A DNA stretch of 64,000 nucleotides from Batillaria attramentaria (GCA_018292915.2 JACVVK020000016.1:2778001-2842000), one strand, 5' to 3'. Positions 12,488 to 24,350 are shown, counted from the first letter of the stretch. The notes: a model not told the origin generated them from the letters alone. Numbers and translations are program-made.

Positions 12488-13998
12488 TTGATTTCTGTAA
12501 AGGGGGTTCACTCTTCTAAAAACGCAGCAAGAGAAGAATCATGAAAGATACCTCTGGAGCATATGACTGCCCATTTCATCTCAAAGTAAACAGCCCTTCA
12601 ATCAGGTGGGTTCAGGAAATAGAAACAATTACATCCGTGCACACAGACACACACACACATAGATCTGCCAAAAAGAACACAGCAGCATAGTGTGCACGCA
12701 AGGTGTCTATAATGCAGATTTTGTACCTTAACTGTGTGCGTGAAAGTATGTATTGTCTGGCAACTGTCTGAAGAACAGTCTTGTTTTTTGTCACTGAGAC
12801 TTGCTGCTGCACGCAGTGAAATCTTCCGTCCCATAACTGCCAGAGCTCCTCATAGGATTTTTTCCCAAGAGTCCAAGGACTCCCAGCTGAAAAAAGTGTG
12901 AGTCCCTCGAAGTGGCGAAGCCGCGAGTGCAATCTGGTACATTTTGGGCCCGGTTTTGAGAGGTGAAAACAGTAGTTTTTCATCATTCCCCCCCCCCCCC
13001 CCCAGAAGCCCTCTGCCCTGTCCCAAAATAATGACACTTGTTTATGTTAAAAAAAAAATTGATTTAAAAATCAAATTACATGTTAAAAAGGGTATCACTA
13101 TCAAAAGGCAGATGTGTTTTCTCAGCTGCAAACATACATATTTCAGCATAATGATTTAGCATTCTGATGGCTGCCTTCCGATGTAGATCTGGCACTCGTG
13201 GATTCAGACTCGAAAGTTGGCGACATTGCGGCACTGACTTGTTCTTCGGAATCATGACCGTGTTTCCTCTTGTTTGAATTTCCATCTTCTACAATAATGT
13301 CGCTCTCTGTCTCCCTCCCCTCTCCCCCTGCCTCTGGTTTCAACCCGCCCGAGCCAGCGAAGAAGCGACATTTTGGTGCGAAAAAAAGGAAGGGATGCTA
13401 CTCTCTAACACAAAGCGCGCACATCCTTATCTCTGACGTTGAGGTTATAAATAGATTTACTCTGCAGCGCTCGCAGCTCAAAACACAAGACCGATACGGC
13501 GATGCACAGTGCGTTTCAACATCAGCGGAAAACTGTTCAGCTTCGCGCAAAGCCTTCTTTGGACCAAAGAATATTATGTACACGGACGCACAGCTACATG
13601 TCCAATATCAAAATTAGTGCGTCTGTAAACTCTCTACTTTTTTCCACGTGCGTCATTTTCTTCTCTTCCTGCGTCTGAGACGCACGTTTGTGCATTATGG
13701 GGAGCTCTGACTGCGCATAAGGTTGTTTCTCTATAGCGCAAAAAACTTTTTAAAAACACAAACACAAATAAAAATAATGGCAAAAACAAACATCTTTAAC
13801 ATGTCTGGCCTTTTCTGAAATAAAAATATGCCCCAAATGGAATCCCAAACCTTACAGTTAAACCTCAGTGATTCTGACTTCTGACCCCAAACTTCAATTA
13901 ACCTCGATTACTAACCCTAACCCTCATTCTGATTGGGTTACGAACCATAAACATCCTTTGGCGCCTTACTAACCCTAAACCTTTACCATTTTAATATA
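12488..13998. other. Gene-free stretch with dispersed repeat and CpG-rich patch
   Basis: Positions 12712-12830 are a reversed copy of about 470-590 (shared AAAAAACAAGACTGT and ACATACTTTCACGCAC). A C run lies near 12988-13004. Positions 13140-13400, minus strand, hold an open frame with a KRKHGHDSEE basic patch and a Ser-rich end that I cannot place; it could be a 5' exon of the RNF8 locus or chance. A degenerate AACCCTAA tract precedes the Tc1 element. Confidence 0.4.
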
Positions 13999-14000
13999 TA

Positions 14001-15517
14001 TACTGACGTCCAAAAGAAACGCGAAAAACAGTGTCTAGTTTCATTTAATCGTAACAAAATTCAAATTTCATTATTAATGTCCAATTTTTTGTACAGCACA
14101 ACACTGACGTATTGTCCATAACACAGTAAGGTTGCGGTGACGATGCACCATTTGCGCTTAACAGAACAGTCAATAGCGAGTATGGTCCCCATTAGCATCG
14201 ATGACGGCCTGGCAGCGGCGGGTCATTGAGCGGACCAACGTGTTGCTGGCTGCCCTGGGAATGTTGGCCCAGACCTGCAGGATGGCCCGATCAAGTTCAG
14301 CGACAGTTGTGGGCCTTGGGACCACCCTATTGAGCTGTGTCTGGAGCAAATCCCAAAATTGCTCAATGGGGTTCATGTCAGGAGGTAACGCTGGCCAAGG
14401 CATCACCTGGATGCCCGAGCGCTGCAGGAGGTCCTGGGTAGCCCTGGCAGTGTGGGGGCGCGCGTTGTCGGGCTGGAAAACCCAGTTCCCGTGGGCCTGA
14501 AAAAAAGGGCAGCACATGAGGGTGCAGCACCTGGTCCATGTACCGCTGCGCTGCGATGCCGTTGCCGCGTCCAGGACCCAGGCCTTGGAAGATGACGGGT
14601 CCCAGCACCTGGTTGTGGCCGATGGCGCCCCACAACATGAGGCTGGGCCCGCCCCAGGCGTTGTTTTCCACGACACAGTTGTCAGCATAGCGGTGACCTC
14701 TTCTTCTCCATACCCGAACACGCCCGTCGGCATGGTCAATGTCAGAAACGGCTTTCATCGCTGAAAAGCACGTTCTGCCAGCGAACATTGTTCCAGTTGA
14801 GGTGGCCTTGCGCCCACTGCAGGCGTGCCTGTCTATGGCGCACGGTGAGGACGGGTCCCCTGGCTGGACGGCAGTTCCTCAGCCCCCTGGAGCGCATTCG
14901 CCGGCTGGCCGTTTGCCTAGAAATGGGTGCCTGGTGTGTCCCTATAACAGTTCTGGCTGTTTCTGCACCTGTTCTGAAGGGATCTTGAGCATGGATGCGG
15001 AAAATATGGCGATCTTGCCTTGGCGTGGTCACTCGAGGTCTGCCGCTCCGCTGGGCATCAGTAGTAGCGCCAGTTGTCACGAACCGATGCTGGAGAAATG
15101 TGGCATTGGAAAGTCGCAGCCACGGCTTCTGGCGTGTCCCCAGACTGCAGACGTCCAATGGCCCTCTCGCGTCTTGCGGAAGTGAGTCGTGGCATCGTGA
15201 TAGCGTCGAATGAGGGACTGATGAAACCTGTATCTTTGTGCCCTTTTTATCCCCTAGTGACAGTGAACACTACTCACTGCTCAGCTTTTGTGCTTTGCTT
15301 GCACATGCAGCTGAACTGCACACGAAATGTGTCACAGCTAACTCGGGCTTCACGTGGACTGCAAGTGCGCTGATGCGGTAAAATTCACAGAACGCTTCCC
15401 TCAAACATCCGTCTTGATATACTGGGTGCCAAAAATAACGCAACTTTTGTTAATACCGGGGGAAAAAAATGAATTGAAGATGGAAGATATTTTTCGCGTT
15501 TCTTTTGGACGTCAGTA
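14001..15517 (-). mobile_element. Tc1/mariner-like transposon, inactive
   Basis: Terminal inverted repeats TACTGACGTCCAAAAGAAAC (left) and its complement (right) extend over about 27 bp, with TA at both flanks (13999-14000, 15518-15519). It encodes one transposase on the minus strand, broken by frameshifts. Confidence 0.9.
14170..15195 (-). pseudogene. Tc1-like transposase pseudogene
   Basis: It begins MPRLTSARRERAIG (ATG at 15195) with a helix-turn-helix, passes GRPRVT, and then the DDE catalytic blocks FSDESRF, QPDNARPH and PPDMNPIEQFWD. These lie in different frames: the N-terminal 38 or so codons, the middle, the GRVRVWRRRG region and the C-terminal third each need a shift, so at least three indels have broken it. 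From family knowledge the intact protein cuts and pastes the element at TA. The overlapping plus-strand open frames are shadows. Confidence 0.85.
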
Positions 15518-15519
15518 TA

Positions 15520-16098
15520 GTTCAAGTTGGCCATAGTTAGCCTTGTTTACGGTAGTACGGCCGCTGGTGATAAGGTAGGTTGCCGGCATACCACTCTACA
15601 AAACTGACAAGTGACCGTTTCACCAGTAGAACCAGTTTATGGTCGGCAACGCCGTTGCAGCTGAGAACCAAAATTATTCTTCAATGATATCTTTGCGGTG
15701 GCATAAAACAGTATGGCTACAGTGAAGTGTGATTGTGAAGCACAGAAAGCAGCGTGTGCTGCAGGGAGTAGGCTGCTAACAGTAGGTATCGATATATATT
15801 GTGTGCATACCTTTTCGTCGGTAAGCGGAAAATACCTGTACTTCTTAGCATTTTCGCCGGAGCGAACTAAACAAGGTTGCGGCTGTGTCATTTTCGAAGC
15901 TCACAACAGGCTACTGAATGCTGAATGAACAAGAAACTCCTCTCGAGTCTCTTGAATCTCACATTGAATTTTGGCTCTTTCCGCCAACGACTTCGTTCTA
16001 CGTCACAGGTTTCTGTGTATTCCAAGGATCAAGCAGTGTAGCTTTTTCCAACGCTTATTCGTACCTAAGGTAGTGAACATTCAGCGTACCTAGATCTG
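15520..16098. other. Gene-free stretch between transposons
   Basis: No conserved coding signal is seen. The 71-codon plus frame at 15713 and its minus shadow do not resemble any family I know. Confidence 0.4.
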
Positions 16099-16105
16099 GG
16101 CCGCG

Positions 16106-17102
16106 TAAGGCAAGTCAAGTGCAATGTTGGGTTTAAGTGATAGATAGTGATGTCCTAGACGGCTGCAGCCCAAAAGATTTTAACATGAATACACCATTCA
16201 GCATTTATCACACCAAACGGCAGCCAAAATGCGATGCCATGGAGGCTGCCATGTTGATCCTAGCAGTGACGTCACTGCACCACTCAGCAGCAGACGACAC
16301 TATGCTGGCACACTCTCTGTGCGTGCAGGTGTGCCTGCTACACGTTTTAGGCATGCTATAGTTTCTGGTTCGTATACACACTTCAAGTTTGCTTATTTCC
16401 TGAAAGCTAGAATGGATTTGGGGATAGTTCTTTATAATTTCGAGCCAGAATATTCTAAGGAAGAGCCGGCTCAGTAAGGGGTCGGGCAGTGAGAAAACAG
16501 TGGGGACTGTGACGATGGGGAAGAGCCGATTGATGCGTGTTTGACAAGAGAAGCAGTAACATCGTTCGCAAAAGCGCCAATGAAACAATCCGGGGTAAAA
16601 TGATCTCCACAAACGAGCCGGGTCAGTCTCGATTGTTCCTGGCGTATTCCTGCACTCGGCGGGGCAAGCGATCGTTCTTCAAGGTCTCCAACCATTTCCG
16701 GGCGCACATAACCTCCGTTTTTCCTTTGATTTGTTTAGATTCGGAAATTTATAAAAGCTTTTGTGGCTTCCATCTGCATTCTTACACATGCCCTGTTTGC
16801 TGAAACAACCAAACGCTTTGCACTGTGGCATCTCGAACACGAAATAATACTCTGGAACAACCCGCTCAAAGCTACTGGCACTGCCGACAGTGGTGGGGGA
16901 GTGACGTCACCGTCAGCACCTTTCCCGTCTCATTCGCGAAAGAGTGCGGCAACATGGCGCAGCCCAGGAACCGAAAGCAGAGGGTGTTTTCGGCGCATTT
17001 TTTGAGTAAATGGTACTTTGTTCACGAGAACTTTTGCTGTCTAACAGCTTAGGACCTCAATATCTGTCATTTAAACCCAATAGTGCTCTTTACTTGCCGT
17101 AC
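16106..17102 (-). mobile_element. THAP-encoding inverted-repeat transposon nested in the Harbinger-like element
   Basis: Diverged inverted repeats match over about 50 bp: left AAGGCAAGT, TTGGGTTTAAGTGA and TGTCCTAGAC, with the complements of these words at 17050-17100. Outer boundaries are approximate and no clean target duplication is seen. It contains a decayed THAP reading frame on the minus strand. THAP domains occur in P, Kolobok and ISL2EU transposases; which applies is unresolved. Confidence 0.6.
16470..16831 (-). pseudogene. THAP-domain protein fragment, frameshifted
   Basis: It starts MPQCKAFGC (first Cys pair of the C2CH zinc module), then FYKFPN, then a KWLETL-type segment in a second frame. 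It ends with RLVCGDHFTPDCF, the second Cys/His pair and conserved Phe block, in the third frame. The order and spacing fit a THAP DNA-binding domain. At least two frameshifts make it non-functional. Confidence 0.75.
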
Positions 17103-17439
17103 CCTTTAAGGCGAGCGTTCCGAAACGTTCCGTGGCGCTTTCCTGTGAAACCGTTTGCACGCAACTTGCCCGCGGCGTGCGAGAAAGGCGCTCGCGCGCG
17201 CAGTCTGGGCTGCGTTTCTTTCACGAGTGCGCTCGCGTGCGTACGCCGAGGTCGCTCTGCCTCGTTAGGAAACGGCCAATTAGAACAAGGCGCTTTCAAA
17301 ATGGCGGCGGAATCACGAACACGGTTGTTGGCAAGGTTGAAAAGGAAGAAGAAAGCTCTAGTGCTCGCAGCGATCAGCCATCATAATTTTGAGCGCAGAA
17401 GACGACGTTTTTTGGGAGGAGCAATAATCACTGGCTTGG

Positions 17440-17609
17440 GTGGGGTGGGGTGTTTGGGGGTTTAACGTCCTTTTCCACCACATAGGGTGATATCAAAGAC
17501 GGGGCAACGATGAAAAAGCCAGCACAAATATTTGGCCCCAGCCGGGATCGAACTCACGACCCGAGCATCAGAAGTCCAACGCTCTACCATTCGACCACCC
17601 CGGCTCCCC
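17440..17609 (-). mobile_element. tRNA-derived SINE, family A, with target duplication
   Basis: 170 bp on the minus strand. The tRNA-like head has B box GAGTTCGATCC; the tail has GGACGTTAAA and runs of CCCAAACA. The target duplication TCACTGGCTTGG lies at 17428-17439 and 17610-17621, inside the Harbinger-like element. Confidence 0.85.
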
Positions 17610-18429
17610 TCACTGGCTTGGAGCATGACATACCGCTAGTATGCATGTCTACATTTAATTTCTGACCGGAAAGTCTCGGCACGGTACTCTTCCTACGCAG
17701 AGATTAAAAAAAAAAAACCAAAAAACTCTTACCAGCCTCACACGACTAAACAAGCTGACAAGGTAATCGTGCAGAATAGTGTACGAAAATAGTTGGAGTT
17801 AATTGCACGCACTTTGACGGGTGTTTTCGGTTCTGCTCGATGCAAAACGGAGACGCAAGGCACTCTTACGTACTCACTTTGACCACTCCTTCCCCACAAA
17901 GATGCACAACATCAGTATCCCTGCATGACTGGCGACCACGGCCTGGTGCTGTTAGCTCAAATTATTTTCGTATACTATTCTGCACAATTACAAGTTGGGG
18001 CAGAAGGTCTCCACCCACCCGCAAATTCATTTTTAATCCATTTTTTAGTTCCACTTGACGAGGCCTTCGGTCGGCGCCGCCATCTTTGTTTACATAGAAA
18101 CTGACCACGTGACCTTTTGCTCGAGGCGAACTTGCTCCAGACTGCGCGCGCGAGCGCCTTTCTCGCACGCCGCGGGCAAGTTGGTTGCAAACGGTTTCAC
18201 AGCAAAGCGCCCCGGAACGTTTCGGAACGCTCGCCTTTTAAGAAACGCGGCCCAGGTCTAGCAGCTGTCACTGGACGGGCGTAGTACATTAATGAAACTT
18301 TCTAGTTGACTTTGGCCACGGTTTATTTTCATAGGTCGACCGAGTGTGCACCATTTTATACCACTCTACCGGCAGTACAGGTCATTGTTTAAAAATCCGT
18401 CACTAGTTTACCACACTGTGACGTGGTTT

Positions 18430-18730
18430 AACATCTATGATGGCGATTCCTGACAAAATTCCGTCTTTTCGCGAAAAATCCGTTTTTTCGCGACAAAACC
18501 GCTTTTGTCGCGAAAAAAGTCAATAATTTACCGCGAAAAAAAATGTCGCGAAACAAAAACGTTTTTTCGCGAAAAAAATGGTATGCCACTTTTTCTGCAG
18601 AAAGTTGGTGTCCGTTTTTTTTTGTGTGGGGGGAAAAAAAACTAGCCTACTCAGTCAGGTTTTCGCGAAAAAAACGCCGTCAGTTTTTTGGAGAAAGCCG
18701 AAAAACTGACACCGCCCTGTTTTTTCGCGA
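18430..18730. repeat. Cluster of TTTTCGCGAAAA palindromes
   Basis: At least eight TCGCGA, GTCGCGAAA or TTTTCGCGAAAA motifs lie within 300 bp, spaced irregularly. The right edge ends in ACTGACACCGCCCTG, which looks like a transposon end. There is no open frame of interest. Confidence 0.5.
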
Positions 18731-19151
18731 AAAAATAACGGGCATAATACGGGGCGCCGTTGCACCAAACCGGCCCTAGGGCTGAAGATCACTGAGCTCT
18801 GGTACCGAGCTTAATGTGTATAAGAGCTGAAGGCCAAAAGCACAGTTTCATGCACGCTAAACTTGCATGTCGAAAGTTGCGATACACATGTACAACCAAT
18901 GACTGAATGAGTGACAACCAATACTTGAATTTTGAAAGAAGAACAACGGCAACGAGAGCGGAGCAGAGAGAGAGAGAGCAAGCGAGAGAGACGGCTGTGT
19001 GAGAGAGAGAGAGAGAGAGACAGACAGAGACACAGAGAGAGAATCTAGCCAATGCATAGATTTGCCGGTGTGCTGCTCAGTGGCCGTATCAGTTCACGCG
19101 GCTGCAGCGTCTGTGATTTATTCAGTAACGGCGATAAGACATAAGACATAA

Positions 19152-19927
19152 GGGCCCTTGCACACTGGCGTCATGCGACATTGTCGCGCCACGCGTGCAG
19201 CAAATTTTGTCGCGCGTCTACGTATGCAACCCCTTGAAGCGCGAAGCGACAGGCGTAGCACGATTGAAAAATTCTGTCGCGCGGCGATAGGACCTGTTCT
19301 ATTCGGCGCGCTTGACGCGCGCGTGTAGCGTGGTTTCAGCCAATCAGAAGAGCCAGCCAGCAAGGGCCCACTCGCCATCCTCTTCTCTTCCAAGATGGCG
19401 GAATTGCGAGAAGACGAAATGTTTCGCCTCATCGACCGGTATCGTGAACAGGAAACCTCTACAATTTTCAGATGGATTCATATCACAGTCGACGGGTATG
19501 CCGTTTTGTTGTGTCACTCTCCGCTGACTCACACTACGGTAAATGCTACATAAATGGAGTAAATAAAACTAGACACAACCGAACCGCCGGGTTGTCACTG
19601 ATCAGTCTCTCATCGTCCCAGTCTACGATATCATATCATACGATACAGCAAAGCCGGGTTTGTTGTAGCTAAATTCTATCAAGTTATCGTGGCCTCGATC
19701 ACCAGTCTCTATTCAGACTGCGAACAAGCAGCCTGAAGTTTATGATTCGTTTCAGATCCCTAATATTTCGCATTCCATCGCACACTCAGAAGCACTGACT
19801 CGTGGCGAGATCACTGCGCGCGGCGCGCAAGACTCCACGTGTGAGAGCCTTCACTGTGCGTGAAGCACGCAAGGGGCGACACGCGTGGCGCGCGCGATGT
19901 AGCACCGACGCTAGTGTGCACCGGCCT
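19152..19927. mobile_element. PIF/Harbinger-type non-autonomous element with TAA duplication
   Basis: The left end GGGCCCTTGCACACTGGCGT and the complement of the right end (AGGCCGGTGCACACTAGCGT) match at about 16 of 20 positions. TAA lies at 19149-19151 and 19928-19930. Inside, on the plus strand at 19395, ATG starts MAELREDEMFRLIDRYREQE, which resembles the start of the MADF/Myb-like second protein of Harbinger elements; it is cut short after about 20 codons. Confidence 0.75.
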
Positions 19928-20162
19928 TAAGATATTTTATTAGATCCCATAAAAGCCGGGGAATTACAATGCCTGCTCCTCCTTTGATTAAAAATAAATT
20001 AATACGTTCCCACAAACACCCACTCACTCTGATGCGCATACACATTCACGCACTCCCTAAACATAAAAACTTAAATATACTAACACATAAATTAATACAA
20101 AATGGATTAATAACCGAAAAACTCTAAAAGGTATCAGTTTCGTTAGGTTGTCCCCTCTTGTA

Positions 20163-21459
20163 GGGATCGTCATCAAGCTGCCAAAGAAAGGGGACCTCAG
20201 GGACTGCAGCAACTACCGAGGGATCATGCTCCTGTCAGTGCCAGGCAAGGTTCTCAACAGAATTCTACTGGAGAGGATGAGAGAGGCAGTCGACCCCATG
20301 CTCCGAGACCAGCAGGCAGGCTTTCGCAGGAACAGGTCCTGCGCTGACAAGATTGCCAGCCTACGCATCATTGTGGAGCAGTCACTGGAGTGGAACTCCC
20401 CCCTCTACATCAACTTCATAGACTATGAGAAGGCCTTCGACAGTGTAGACAGAGAGGCGCTGTGGAAGCTGCTAAGGCACTATGGAGTTCCCGGGAAGAT
20501 CATCTCCCTGAGTGATCCAGTGCACCTACCAAGACATGAGCTGCAGGATTGCCCATGCCGGCCAGTTGTCAGAAAGCTTCGAGGTGGAGACCGGAGTCCG
20601 CCAGGGATGCCTGTTGTCCCCGTTTCTCTTCCTCCTGGTCATCGACTGGATCATGAAGACCACTACAGCAGGCAGGAAAAACGGGATACAGTGGACACTC
20701 TGGACGCAGCTGGATGACCTCGACTTCGCAGACGACCTGGCGCTCCTGTCTCACAGCCACAGCCAGATGCAGGACAAGACTACGTGCCTGGAAGCCACAT
20801 CAGCCGGAACAGGGCTCAAGATCAACAGGAAGAAAACCGAGCTGATGAAGATCAACACCACTGCCAACACACCAGTCACAGTCGGTGGAGAGCCCATCAG
20901 GGAGGTGGAGTCTTTTGTCTACCTGGGGAGTGTGGTTGATGGACAGGGAGGCACAGACCGAGACGTCACAGCCAGAATCGGCAAGGCAAGGGCAGCAATG
21001 GTCATGCTGAAGAACGTCTGGGCATCCAAAGTTGTCAGCATAAGAACCAAACTTCGCATCTTCAACTCCAACGTGAAGTCAGTTCTGCTCTACGGATGCG
21101 AAACATGGAGGACAACGAAGACGATGCAGCAGAAGATCCAGACATTTCTCAACACCTGTCTGAGGCGCATCTTCAACATCCGATGGCCAGAGAAGATCCG
21201 GAATGAAGAGCTGTGGGAGCGAGCGGGGCAGGAACCAGTGGCCAAGCAGATCCTGCGGAGGAAGTGGGGCTGGATTGGACACACCCTCAGGAAGCCAGCA
21301 TCCAGCACCACACGCCAAGCCCTGACATGGAACCCGCAGGGGAAAAGGAAGAGAGGCCGGCCTCGCAACAGCTGGAGGCGGGACACTGAGGCAGAGCTAT
21401 GTAAGCAGGGGACCAACTGGACTGGAGTGGCAAGACTAGCCCAGAACAGAGTGCGATGA
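20163..21459 (+). pseudogene. Reverse transcriptase of an RTE-like LINE, one frameshift
   Basis: The upstream part reads KKGDLRDCSNYRGIMLLSVP, then DQQAGFRRNRSCAD and INFIDYEKAFDSVDREALW. After a four-base insertion near 20510 the frame changes and continues with TGVRQGCLLSPFLF, the catalytic FADD in LDFADDLALLSH, FVYLGSVVDG, CETWRTTK and the C-terminal WGWIGHTLRK and GRPRNSWRR blocks, to the stop at 21457-21459. The endonuclease domain is missing, so it is a dead 5'-truncated copy. Confidence 0.85.
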
Positions 21460-21521
21460 CGAAGGGTTGTCGATGGCCTATGCTCCACGTGGAGCCAAGG
21501 GCCTAAGTAAGTAAGTAAGTA
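20163..21521 (+). mobile_element. 5'-truncated RTE-like LINE with TAAG tail
   Basis: It is flanked by a perfect 13-bp duplication GTCCCCTCTTGTA (20150-20162 and 21522-21534). The 3' end is a (TAAG)n tail after GGCC, as in RTE-like LINEs. It is inserted into the last codons of the minus-strand LINE. Confidence 0.85.
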
Positions 21522-21699
21522 GTCCCCTCTTGTAAAAACCATTTGCAGTGGTGATGGCCCCCGGGAGGAATGACCGCTTTCTGTGCGTGCGGCAGGCAGT
21601 CTCCACCTACCACTTCTGTCGATGCGTCAGTCGTCTAACTCAGAGTCTCAGACCTCAAGCGGTGAGTGTCATCAGTCAGTATGGACGAAGTTTTGTCCG

Positions 21700-23280
21700 T
21701 CAGTCGTCGGTGGTAGAGCGTATCGAAGTCCGCCTGCCGACCACTCCCCCCGCTTTCCTCACCACTTCATCCACCCGCCCCTTTTCCCTAGAAGTTAGGT
21801 TCCCTCCCCAACACACTGCCCCAAAAGTCAAAACGCTGCTAAAAGTGGAAGAATAAAAACTTCGTAAAATATCACAGCGGACATCAAAAGACTTTAGTTT
21901 TCTGAGGCAGTACAGCCGAGGCTGGACTATTGTTATCAAAGAGGTAATGTTTTCACGCCAGTTTAGCATGTTGTCAAGTACGACACCGAGATACCTGTAC
22001 GAATCAACCCTCTCCACTACTTTTCCGTTGATCCGCACAGGGTCTGAAGTGTCGCTACTGCGACCAAAACTAATTATCATCTCTCTTGTTTTTGACACAT
22101 TTAAATACAAGTGATTATCTTCACACCAACTGACAAACTTATCTATTTCTGCTCTGTACTGGCGACCATCACTGTTTGTGGTTTTACCAACCATGCTGGT
22201 GTCGTCGGCAAACTTAACTAATGGACAAGAGTCATGAGAGTGTCTACACTGAGTCAGCAGTATACACAATGTATAGGAATGGTGAGAGGACAGTTCCTTG
22301 AGGCCCGCCGACATTTGTATATATAGAGGTTCTGAGAAAACTGTGCCTGATGTTAGAGTGTCAAGTTTAACGTACTGGTGTCTGTTTGTGAGGTAATCAA
22401 AAATCCAGGCTATGATTGAAGGCGAGAGATGCATTTGCTGCAACTTCTGAACAAGAATATGGGGTTGTAGTCAGTGTCACCAGTATTCAGTAAAGGCAAC
22501 GCTGCAATCATAGAACATGATTTTGATGTGGTTTGCAGAACTGACAGTCTAGGTGCGAGTATGTAGCATTTAGAACATGGAGAATCGTATCTTCGATGCT
22601 TCGGTTCCTTCTGTAGGCAAACTGCAAGGGATCCAGGAAGTTCAAGACAGGAGAACTGTCAAGCTGTTCAGAACCACCCTCTCACACACCTTCATCACAG
22701 CTGACGTTAGAGCCACTGGCCTCAGATCATTAAATGAGGTAACGACTGACTTGTTTGGCACTGGTATGATCCACGAAGTTTTCCAACTCTGAGGGACATG
22801 ACTGAGTTTAAAACACCAATTAAAAATCACAGTAAAAATGTATGACAGCTGATCGGCGCATGTCTTTAAAACTCTGGGTGAGATGCCGCCTGGCCCTGCT
22901 GTATTCCTGGGATTTATTCTTTTTAACAAGGTGTGAACTTCGTCCTCGTTTGTCTCCAGTTCCTGTTCGTCGTTTCGAGTGGTCTGAGCGTGGCTCTAAG
23001 ACGGGCATGCTGCTCTGAAAAATCTGTGTGTTCAAACCTGGTATAAAAGACATTGAGTTCGTTAGCACGTCAAGTTCAACACTGTTACCTGGGTTGGGGG
23101 ATCTACCAGTCTTTGTTTTCGTGTAGCCACTAATAAGTTTTAGTCCATCCCTAACTTTCTTCATGTTATTACCCCAAAAAATGTATTTCCAACTTTCTCG
23201 GCTTATACTCCTCTTCAGTTACCAGTCTTAATTTCTTTCTTCAGTTCTTTCTGTATTTCTTTCAGCTGACTGCTGTACAC
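21700..23280 (-). pseudogene. Reverse transcriptase remnant of the CR1/Jockey-type LINE
   Basis: Two longer frames hold most motifs: 22929-22642 (start of the RT domain) and 22443-21700 (FADD box onward). They are joined only by frameshifts, and a further frame carries the segment before the RT domain. The catalytic Asp pair is intact but the frame is not. Confidence 0.8.
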
Positions 23281-23849
23281 TGTCTTTGTCAGCAAACGCC
23301 TGCCTCTTTCTTTTTAACACATCTTTAATGTCTTTTGTGATCCAGGGTTTGTTGTCAGCGTCCACTTCTCGTGTTAGTGTGTGTGTGTGTCAGGTAACTG
23401 AGTGTGTACCAGCCGCATTTAGGCGCGTCTTAAACTGATGAACCGGAGCAACTCTTCGGCGACCACAAGCGAATTCGTCGGCTTTCTACGGCGTGGCCTC
23501 TACGTACTAAGCTTAACTAGGCGCCGAACATTCGTTACACGTGACCGAAGGAAAATAGCGCCGATTGTGCGCTTACCAGCGAAGTCGGCGTCTCGCAGCA
23601 ACTGTAGCTTCAGTTTGAGGGAAATCAAGGAGTTACTGACACGACAACATGGCTTGTGGCGCACTGAAAAAAAAGGGCACTATCCGCTGAACTAACCAAT
23701 GTGACCCAGCTGCGCCATGAATTGCATTAAAAACCGAAATAATCACCAACGAAACCATTGAACCGACAGACAGTTACGAGCCGGTACACCGGCGTAGCAG
23801 ACGGTCACTGGCACACGGAAGAACAAGATGGCCACTGACCAGCCCAATA

Positions 23850-23914
23850 TGTTGTTTCCATTTAATCACCTGCTGTCGTCACGGTCGTTCTTTTGTAATG
23901 CCATGTATACGGGA

Positions 23915-23968
<54 letters not shown>

Positions 23969-24313
23969 CACACACTCTCTCTCTCTCTCTCTCTCAATGG
24001 AAACAACTGACCGGGCTTGTCAGACCAATCTTGGTTTTGGAAGAGAGACGTCAAGTTGTTTTCTTTAAAATCTATGACGTTTTCCTCATTGGGATGACGC
24101 ATAATACATTTGACGTAAACTTTGACTCGGATACAATTCTTGCAATGAAAGCAGCCCCATGAAAATTGAAGTGTTGCTGCTGCGCAGTGTAAAGATCGAA
24201 TTTATACCGGCTCAATGTGTTTAACAGACAAGTCTGCGCGGCGAACGTTTTTTCACTATGTGTTATGTCTGCTGCGCGCGCGCGCACACAGACACACACA
24301 GACATACGCGCGC

Positions 24314-24350
<37 letters not shown>

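Larger units (their letters stand above)
16099..18252 (-). mobile_element. Old, longer Harbinger-like element of the 671-bp family, with two nested insertions
   Basis: It is the reverse of the elements at 26272 and 34717. Its terminal repeats begin GGCCGCGT (16099) and end AACGCGGCC (18252). CTG precedes and CAG follows, so the duplication is imperfect. The left terminal repeat is split by a THAP-encoding element (about 16106-17102), and a SINE sits at 17440-17609. Without the insertions it is about 975 bp, so it keeps about 300 bp that the 671-bp copies have lost (about 17630-17830). Confidence 0.7.
19130..23380 (-). mobile_element. 5'-truncated CR1/Jockey-type LINE, decayed, with two nested insertions
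   Basis: Minus strand. Reverse transcriptase blocks run from about 23372: KPWITKDIKDVLK, then KKVRDGLKLISGY, then NTAGPGGISPRVLK, LRPVALTSAVMKVCER, IIAWIFDYLTNRHQYV, and the catalytic FADD (LVKFADDTSMVG). RYLGVVLD follows, and the end reads TANGFYKRGQPN and stops near 20127. The frames are shifted between blocks. An RTE-like LINE (20163-21521) splits the last codons, and a Harbinger-type element (19152-19927) lies in the 3' tail. The tail after the insertion is an ATGTCTT-type repeat ending near 19130. Confidence 0.8.

Noticed and set aside
12612..13037. 141-codon open frame on minus
   Set aside because: Part of it lies in a dispersed repeat also present at 470-590, where the frame is not kept; includes a Gly run from a C tract.
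17010..17465. 151-codon plus frame
   Set aside because: It spans the boundaries of the THAP element, the Harbinger-like element and the SINE; composite frame with no conservation.
21090..21542. 150-codon minus frame opposite the RTE-like reverse transcriptase
   Set aside because: Antisense shadow of a well-supported reverse transcriptase frame.
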